Of a DNA stretch of 48,562 nucleotides, positions 42,928 through 48,562 are shown in pieces. The stretch covers positions 2,809,405 to 2,857,966 of the forward strand of contig CP070750.1 of the NCBI GenBank assembly GCA_020348385.1. The letters run 5' to 3'. Both the position numbers and the translations under genes were made by a program. The notes under the pieces were generated by a model, which saw only the letters and a list, made by a program, of their open reading frames with translations, ran no database searches and was not told the origin of the DNA. This DNA is from Candidatus Aminicenantota bacterium (GTDB lineage: Bacteria; Acidobacteriota; Aminicenantia; Aminicenantales; Aminicenantaceae). Positions within the stretch are counted from its first letter, which is position 1; each line of letters begins with the position of its first letter.

Positions 42928-45558
42928 CTATTCGTATCGCAGGCTGTTCACGGGTTTGGCACAGGCAGTTTTTATGGTCTGGAAAATAAAAGTGAATATC
43001 GCAATCGCCATCGTGACAAAAGCGGCCAATAGGAATACAATCCATCCGATTTCTGTTCTATAAGCAAAATTCTGCAGCCATTTGTTCATCATGAACCAAG
43101 CCAAGGGCCATGCCACTAGATTGGCAAGAATAATCCATTTGATAAATTCTTTAGACAACAGCACAACCACATGACCCGTCGAAGCACCCAGCACCTTCCG
43201 GATGCCGATTTCTTTGGTTTTTAGCTCGGCCGTAAAGGACACCAAACCCAGAAGCCCCAAACAGGCAATTAGAATGGAAAGAACTGAAAATATGACAAAT
43301 AGATCCTGCATTTTCTTTTCGCTCTCGTAAAGCTGACTGACGCGGCTGTCCAGGAAACGGTATTCGAACCGTTCTGAGGGAAAAGTGGTTTCCCAGGACT
43401 TTTGAATAAAACTCAAGGTTTTCCAGACATCACTAGGCTTGATTCTGACAGAAATAGCGCGTATATAGTCCGGAGATAGCAGCAGGGCCATTGGTTCAAC
43501 TTCCCTTCGGAGAGATTTGTAGTTGAAATTTTTGACCACACCTACAACTTGAGCAGCATCTTCCGAGTATGGCCCCTCAAGTCTTTTCCCAACCGCTTCC
43601 TCAGGCGTCCAGCCGAATCTATGAGCCGCAGATTCATTCAGAATGATGGTCCCCTCTGTATCTGTGGTGAAATCTCTTGAAAATGACCGTCCCGCAAGGA
43701 TTTCCATCCTGTAAGTTTCCGTGTAGTCATAGTCACAAAAAAACAGATACAGACTTACCGGTTCGTCTGAATCCAACCGACTAAAATAGGTATTGCTGTA
43801 ATGGAAATCAGCGGGGACCTCGGATGACGCTGATGCAGATATAATATGAGCATTTTGTATCAGTTTGTTCCGGAAGGACCCATAATTTTGAGCGATCTTC
43901 TGGCTTCTTACAGGAAAGATAACCACGTTTTCTTTATCAAAACCTAAAGACCGTGTTTGGATGTATTTCATCTGTTTATAGACGGTGAACATGCCGACAA
44001 TCAGTATGATTGATATGCTGAATTGAATGATAACCATGTTTCTTCGAAAAACAGACTTTCCACTCCCTGACAGCTGGATTCCTTTCAGAACTTCGACAGG
44101 TTCGAATCTCGTCAGATAGAAGGCAGGATAGAGGCCGGCTAATACCCCGACAATGAAGGTTGCTCCTACAAGAAAAAACATATGCTTAAGCTGCAAAAAT
44201 GCAGAAAGTGATAGACTCTCGGCAAAAATCCCATTATAGGCCTGAATAAACAGTGAACTCATTACCAACGCAAGAACAAACGAAGCAAAGGCCAACAGCA
44301 CGGATTCCTGAATAAACTGGACTCTGAGTTGTTGTTTTTCTGCCCCTACTGTCTTACGAAGACTCACCTCTTTGGCTCTTTTGCTGGCTCTAGCTGTGGA
44401 TAAATTCACGAAATTCATGCAAGCGATAATCAGGATAAGAACAGCAATACAAGAAAAAATATAAACCGACGAAATACTCCCCCCCGCCTCCACCTCCCAA
44501 TTTGGACTGGGATGTAAATGAATATCAATAATCGGAAAGAGATGCATTTTGAGTACTTCATGGATACTCCGGTCTTGCAGAAGCAGGTCCCCGTATTCGG
44601 GTTCGAGTCGTTGGGAGACAAATGTTTTTAGCTTCTTCTCAAGGTCCTGTTTCGAAGTATTTTCCTGGATCTGAACATAGGTATACAGATAATTGCTTCT
44701 CCAATCGGTATATGGCTCTTCTTTATAGGAAACAATAGAAACCAGCATATCGAAATGAATATGGGAATTTTCAGGCACCTGTTCCAAAATTCCCGTGACC
44801 ATAAAATCAACCAGTTCTCCATCCCATTCAAAGGAAAGTGATTTTCCGACGGCATCGCCGATCCCTAAGTATTTAATGGCATTTTCTCGAGTTAAAACCA
44901 CTGTCATGGGATCTGCGAGAGCACTCTGTTCATCGCCATCTTCCAGATGAAAGTCAAACATTTCAAAAATGGAATTATCCACAGCAAACATCTCCTGCCT
45001 GTGCACAAAATTATCATGGTCTCTAATGGCAAATTCTCTTCTCCAGAAGCGGGAGGCATTTTCGATCTCGGGATAATCATCGATCAGAGCTTGTTTATAT
45101 CTACCGCCTGTGATGGGCCATCTGCTGTATAGGTTATCACGGAATAATTCCCTTTCTATCCTGTATATCCGATGGGCTTTTTCATGAAAACGGTCATAAC
45201 TCAATTCCCTAAGCACCCAAAGGCTGATGATCATGCAGATGGAGAGGCCTATAGCCAGCCCAAACACATTGATAAAAGAATACAATTTGTGCCTTATGAA
45301 ATTCCGATATGCTATTTTCAGATGATTTTTAAGCATCATGCCCCTCCAGTACACAATGAGTTTTAGATATCCCAGGACCGATTTTAGGGCATTGCCCCAA
45401 TACCAGCACATTGCCCTAATTCGGCCATCTGAATTCATGATTTCAGAAAATGTCTCTTCAAAATCTTCGATGATGGAATGTTTCTCATAATGGACAGACA
45501 TAAGTTTTAGCAGTTTTCTTGCTAATCCTGGACTCTTATATCTCCTCTTCACAGCCAT
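42928..45558 (-). CDS. orphan FtsX/MacB-type permease with prefix domain (unit F)
   Basis: 876 residues, the longest of the set. The start is 3 bases after the PadR TAG. Prefix: YKSPGLARKLLKLM, IEDFEETFSEI at 30-40 and CWYW at 51-54; the permease proper begins at Met75 (MLKNHLKIAYRN). FtsX block one carries the unusual EVSLRK at about 396-401, where all other units have an (I/M/T)(R/K)K form, and block two EIGIRK at about 781-786. The end is KPVNSLRYE. It is the upstream-most of the three tandem minus-strand units and is separated from PadR E by 122 bases that hold the unit E operator candidate. Confidence 0.9.
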   Translation of the reverse strand: MAVKRRYKSPGLARKLLKLMSVHYEKHSIIEDFEETFSEIMNSDGRIRAMCWYWGNALKSVLGYLKLIVYWRGMMLKNHLKIAYRNFIRHKLYSFINVFGLAIGLSICMIISLWVLRELSYDRFHEKAHRIYRIERELFRDNLYSRWPITGGRYKQALIDDYPEIENASRFWRREFAIRDHDNFVHRQEMFAVDNSIFEMFDFHLEDGDEQSALADPMTVVLTRENAIKYLGIGDAVGKSLSFEWDGELVDFMVTGILEQVPENSHIHFDMLVSIVSYKEEPYTDWRSNYLYTYVQIQENTSKQDLEKKLKTFVSQRLEPEYGDLLLQDRSIHEVLKMHLFPIIDIHLHPSPNWEVEAGGSISSVYIFSCIAVLILIIACMNFVNLSTARASKRAKEVSLRKTVGAEKQQLRVQFIQESVLLAFASFVLALVMSSLFIQAYNGIFAESLSLSAFLQLKHMFFLVGATFIVGVLAGLYPAFYLTRFEPVEVLKGIQLSGSGKSVFRRNMVIIQFSISIILIVGMFTVYKQMKYIQTRSLGFDKENVVIFPVRSQKIAQNYGSFRNKLIQNAHIISASASSEVPADFHYSNTYFSRLDSDEPVSLYLFFCDYDYTETYRMEILAGRSFSRDFTTDTEGTIILNESAAHRFGWTPEEAVGKRLEGPYSEDAAQVVGVVKNFNYKSLRREVEPMALLLSPDYIRAISVRIKPSDVWKTLSFIQKSWETTFPSERFEYRFLDSRVSQLYESEKKMQDLFVIFSVLSILIACLGLLGLVSFTAELKTKEIGIRKVLGASTGHVVVLLSKEFIKWIILANLVAWPLAWFMMNKWLQNFAYRTEIGWIVFLLAAFVTMAIAIFTFIFQTIKTACAKPVNSLRYE

Positions 45559-45561
45559 GTT

Positions 45562-45885
45562 CTATTTCCTTGATTCAAAGCTCGGAATACTTTTCTTTAT
45601 GTGCTCATGCATCCTGAGAGTCTCATCCAGGGCCGTTTTCCCCTTTTTGCTAATTTTATATATGGTTTTGCTTCTTCCCCCTCTAATGGGCTTAGGATCA
45701 CTTTTGCGGGATGTGATGAACCCTTTCCGGATAAGGACTTCTAAAAGATTATACAGTGTTCCGTAGACTATCTCTTTATTGGATAATTCGATAACCTTCT
45801 TCCTAAGGGGTGCACCATGGGATTCGCCCTCCAATATAAGCAATGCACTTAATATGATCTCTTCCTTAATTGCTAAAATGGCCAT
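45562..45885 (-). CDS. PadR family transcriptional regulator (unit F)
   Basis: 107 residues from ATG 45885, with GAGAGG 8 bases upstream. Helix 1 is MAILAIKEEIILSALLILEG, lacking the LxR start of the other PadRs; turn ESHGAPLRKKV; recognition region IVYGTLYNLLEVLIRKGFIT; wing IRGGRSKTIYKIS. Unlike the other five it has no tryptophan in the last helix (H-E-H-I-K ending). So it is the most diverged regulator of the set, paired with the most diverged permease. Confidence 0.9.
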   Translation of the reverse strand: MAILAIKEEIILSALLILEGESHGAPLRKKVIELSNKEIVYGTLYNLLEVLIRKGFITSRKSDPKPIRGGRSKTIYKISKKGKTALDETLRMHEHIKKSIPSFESRK

Positions 45886-45913
45886 TCGGTTAACCTCTCA
45901 TGTATCATCGAAT

Positions 45914-46024
45914 TGTTCGAACATATAAGTGCAATATCTATGCCAGATCGATTTTCCGAGATTCCGCAACCTCCTTAATAGCGAATATGTCCATTCTCGA
46001 ACAATGTTTATCCGTTTCCGAACA
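45914..46024. promoter_or_regulatory. palindrome TGTTCGAACA and repeated (T/C)CGAACA half-sites
   Basis: In the 239-base divergent gap between PadR F and the S41 peptidase gene, a perfect 10-base palindrome lies at 45914-45923. Two more plus-strand half-sites follow: TCGAACA at 45997-46003 and CCGAACA at 46018-46024, 21 bases apart. The first could be the PadR F operator; the others may extend control to the S41 gene. No clear -35/-10 pair was found. Confidence 0.35.
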
Positions 46025-46124
46025 GCCGGATAGAAAATTGAAGGTTTGAAAATGCGGGTAGGGAAGGGGTATTATGAAACCTATTTATTAGTCGATAGTA
46101 AAATTGAAATAGAAGGAGGTCTGG

Positions 46125-47384
46125 ATGATGAATCGATGCAGCTTCACCACTTTGATTGCAGGCTTCCTCCTCATTGTCTGTTTTGCTTTCGGATTTACAG
46201 ATCCATCCCCAAAAGAGGTGACGCTGGAACAATGGATACAAGACCTGGACTTTCTAGGCTCCGAACTTCCCAAAAAGCACAAGAACCTTTTTCACAATAT
46301 CTCTGAGATCGAATTCCAAACCCAGATCGAAGAACTCAAGGAAAAACTTCCGTTCATGGCTCTGGATGAAATTTTAGTCGGGCTGATGGGAATACTCGCT
46401 TCGGTTGGTGATTCACATACCACACTGGGATACAGACCGCAGCAAGCTCTGCCGCTTATGCTGTATTGGTTTAAGGACGGTATTGCAGTATTGAATACGA
46501 CCACCGAATACAAGGACTTTCTCTACGGAAAGATCACTGCCCTTGGGGGAAAGCCCATTGAGGATATCGTTGCCTCCCTTACTGCCATCATTCCCCACGA
46601 GAACCAAGCTCAAGTAAAGAACAAGATTCCGAACTTGCTGACCGATACTGTGATCCTGCACGGTTTGAAACTTATATCTTCCCAGGAAAAAGCTCCCTTG
46701 ACGGTAATCACAACCTCAGGTAGGGCTGTTACTTTAGATATGAAGCCTCTCTCTTTCTCCTCCAAACCCGAATGGCTCATCGATACTTCAGACGAGAGCG
46801 ATGCGCCGTTATACCTCCGAAGGCGCGGTCTGTTCTACTGGTATGAAATACTGCCCGATTCGCAGACAATATTTTTCAAATACAATTCCTGCCAAAACAT
46901 GAAAGGGAAGCCCTTCATTGATTTTGTCAAAACACTCTTCGGTGCAGCAGACGAAAAGAAAGTCAAAAAGATTGTCATCGATCTCCGCCACAACGGGGGT
47001 GGCAATTCCGGAATCTTCGCCCCTTTCCTCGAGGAACTCAAAAAGAGACCACAATTCCTCCAAAAAGGGAGCATCTATGTTTTGATCGGGCGCCGGACCT
47101 TTTCCTCAGCCATCCTGAATGCCATAGATCTCAAGAAACAAACACCCGCTATTTTTGTGGGAGAACCGACTGGAGGAAAACCCAACCATTACGGCGAAGT
47201 GCAAATGTTGCGTCTGCCTCAGTCAGGTCTCCCTGTGACCTATTCTATTAAATATTTCCGTGTCCTTGATGACGACCCCGAATCCCTCATGCCTGATATC
47301 CTCGTAGAGCTCAGGATCACAGACTATTTGAAAATGACGGATCCCGTTATTGAAAACGTGATCGGACAGAGGAGCCGGTTTTAA
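46125..47384 (+). CDS. secreted S41 family (tail-specific/tricorn-core-like) peptidase
   Basis: 419 residues with a near-perfect AAGGAGG 7 bases before ATG 46125. Signal peptide 1-24. A helical N-terminal domain contains SVGDSHTTL with His98, the family's candidate catalytic histidine; a short PDZ-like part (ITALGGKPIEDI) follows; the S41 core has IVIDLRHNGGGNSG and the nucleophile Ser327 in RRTFSSA, then VGEPTGGKPNHYGE. Such enzymes cut peptides or protein C-termini in the periplasm. Its 3' end overlaps the convergent S9 peptidase gene by 38 bases. Confidence 0.88.
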   Translation: MMNRCSFTTLIAGFLLIVCFAFGFTDPSPKEVTLEQWIQDLDFLGSELPKKHKNLFHNISEIEFQTQIEELKEKLPFMALDEILVGLMGILASVGDSHTTLGYRPQQALPLMLYWFKDGIAVLNTTTEYKDFLYGKITALGGKPIEDIVASLTAIIPHENQAQVKNKIPNLLTDTVILHGLKLISSQEKAPLTVITTSGRAVTLDMKPLSFSSKPEWLIDTSDESDAPLYLRRRGLFYWYEILPDSQTIFFKYNSCQNMKGKPFIDFVKTLFGAADEKKVKKIVIDLRHNGGGNSGIFAPFLEELKKRPQFLQKGSIYVLIGRRTFSSAILNAIDLKKQTPAIFVGEPTGGKPNHYGEVQMLRLPQSGLPVTYSIKYFRVLDDDPESLMPDILVELRITDYLKMTDPVIENVIGQRSRF

Positions 47385-48562
47385 ACTTGTATTCCTTTGG
47401 TGGCACTGCGCCCATCAAGTGTTCGACAAAATAATCCCACCGCCGCCTCATCCAGTATGATCCACTGCCCAATCCATGTCCGCCGTCGGGAAATATGATG
47501 AGATCGAAATCTTTGTTAGCCTTAATGAGCTCCTTTACGACAAGGAGAGTATTGTAGATTGGCACATTGGAATCCATCATGCCATGGGCTAACAAGAGCC
47601 TTCCCTTCAGGTTCTTGGCGAGGAGTTGATTCGCCTGGTTGTCATAGCTAGTTGTGCCGTCAGGGTTTGTCTCTAAAAGGCCTTGCCATTTTTCTCCCCA
47701 GTCATCTTCGTAGTTTCGATTGTCGTGATTTCCAGAGCTGCTCACAGCCACCTTGAAAAAATCGGGATAACGGAGGATGGCATCTGTGGATGCAAACCCG
47801 CCTCCCGAACCCCCGTAGATACCCGCACGCTCTATGTCAATCCAGGGAAACCTTTCGGCAAGCTGCTTCATACCAGTGATCTGATCCGGCAGCCCGTTGT
47901 CGCCCATATTTCCATAATATGCGGCATGGAAGGATTTCGACCGCATGGGTGTTCCCATGGCGTCAATGGAAACCACGATAAATCCCAATTCTGCCAGGGA
48001 TTGTCTGTCACCGCGTGAAGCTGAAAAACTACGGCTGCCTACACTCCCTGTCTGCGGGCCTGGGTAAATATTATTGATAATCGGGTACTTTTTGGTGGGA
48101 TCGAAATCTGTAGGCTTGAACATGAGCCCGTAAAGGTCGGTCTCGCTGTCACGTGCTTTAACTGAAAAGGGGACCGGCGGTTTCCACCCTTTCTTGACAA
48201 GGCGGGAGATATCGGCTTTTTCCAGCGCAACGAGCTTCTGGCCGGATTTATCCCTGAGTTCATGGACCGGCGGCTCCACTGGAGTAGAATAGGTATCGAT
48301 AAAGTATTCGCCTGACGGGGATAAAGAAATGGTATGATTTGCCGTGCTGGGACTCAGGAGCTTGAGGCCGGTTCCATCCATGCCGATGCTGTAGAGATAT
48401 TGGAAGTAAGGATCGCCTTTTTCCCGCCCTGATCCCGTAAAGTAAAGGATGCGTTCTTTCCTGTCCACCCGCAGAATTTGCAGGACATTCCAGCTACCTC
48501 CAGTTATGCGCTTCTTCAGTTCTCCGGTCTCCAGGTCATAAAGGTAAAGATGTCCCCAGTCA
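47347..48562 (-). CDS. DPP-IV-like prolyl oligopeptidase family (S9) serine peptidase, C-terminal part
   Basis: The frame is open through the right edge, giving 405 residues without the N-terminus. It begins in the beta-propeller (GHLYLYDLETGELKK, then DRKERILYFTGSGREKGDP) and continues into the alpha/beta hydrolase domain. The catalytic Ser is in YGGSGGGFAS, the Asp in MMDSNVP and the His in PDGGHGLG, all present. DPP-IV-like enzymes remove dipeptides with Pro or Ala at position two. The C-terminal extension after the His is normal length. The signal peptide, if any, is outside the window. Confidence 0.93.
   Translation of the reverse strand, partial: DWGHLYLYDLETGELKKRITGGSWNVLQILRVDRKERILYFTGSGREKGDPYFQYLYSIGMDGTGLKLLSPSTANHTISLSPSGEYFIDTYSTPVEPPVHELRDKSGQKLVALEKADISRLVKKGWKPPVPFSVKARDSETDLYGLMFKPTDFDPTKKYPIINNIYPGPQTGSVGSRSFSASRGDRQSLAELGFIVVSIDAMGTPMRSKSFHAAYYGNMGDNGLPDQITGMKQLAERFPWIDIERAGIYGGSGGGFASTDAILRYPDFFKVAVSSSGNHDNRNYEDDWGEKWQGLLETNPDGTTSYDNQANQLLAKNLKGRLLLAHGMMDSNVPIYNTLLVVKELIKANKDFDLIIFPDGGHGLGSGSYWMRRRWDYFVEHLMGAVPPKEYKFKTGSSVRSRFQ

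Noticed and set aside
1..48562. CRISPR arrays, tRNA/rRNA genes, insertion sequences
   Set aside because: No regularly spaced repeats, no cloverleaf sequence with CCA-type end, no transposase-like product and no terminal inverted repeats were noticed; weak or short examples could be missed by eye.

Overview
The window looks like an accessory, secretion-rich stretch of a Gram-negative, protein- and peptide-degrading heterotroph. Acidobacteriota, possibly class Aminicenantia, is the best guess. The guess rests on an expansion of 'orphan' FtsX/MacB-type permeases paired with short PadR regulators (a pattern known from Acidobacteria), many lipoproteins and Tat-type signal sequences, PD40 beta-propeller proteins and moderate GC. 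It is an inference, not a phylogeny. I saw no rRNA, tRNA, CRISPR, insertion sequence, phage module or replication origin, and no gene-free stretch above about 250 bases.

Layout. (1) 1-2721, minus: an MttB-like corrinoid methyltransferase without pyrrolysine, overlapping by 4 bases a sodium-dependent NSS-family transporter that runs off the left edge. (2) 2875-6588: a DUF885 metallopeptidase-like lipoprotein, an alpha/beta hydrolase whose N-terminus lies in another frame across an A7 run, and a secreted esterase. (3) 6670-12634: two divergent PadR-permease operons. (4) 12639-17998: a beta-propeller lipoprotein, a Tat-exported sulfatase and a permease with neither PadR nor prefix domain. (5) 18002-25792, minus: a LytS-type kinase and LytTR regulator, then four related PD40 proteins (one carrying ankyrin repeats and a DUF3471-like tail), then an aldo/keto-reductase-like Fe-S protein. 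(6) 26034-29942: a secreted coiled-coil protein with BlaR1/M56-accessory-like modules, an exported GyrI-like protein, a membrane TPR protein and a Tat M24 peptidase. (7) 30080-32961: a third PadR-permease operon with two perfect palindromes in its promoter. (8) 33041-36785: secreted proteins, including a two-lobed aspartic protease and a phage-type metallopeptidase. (9) 36860-45885, minus: three tandem PadR-permease operons. (10) 46125-48562: an S41 peptidase and a DPP-IV-like S9 peptidase cut by the right edge.

The dominant theme is a modular system: six units, each a PadR repressor of about 107-111 residues translationally coupled to an 849-876 residue permease with a 68-75 residue cytoplasmic prefix, with no ABC ATPase anywhere in the window. 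Four of the six units have a convincing to plausible private inverted repeat upstream. The orphan-permease family itself is known (ADOP). What deserves attention is the strict one-to-one coupling, the private operators, and the possibility that prefix, permease and PadR form a membrane-to-DNA sensing switch that controls its own synthesis. The other genes form an extracytoplasmic peptide, ester and sulfate-ester hydrolysis repertoire plus a two-component system that heads a likely PD40 operon.
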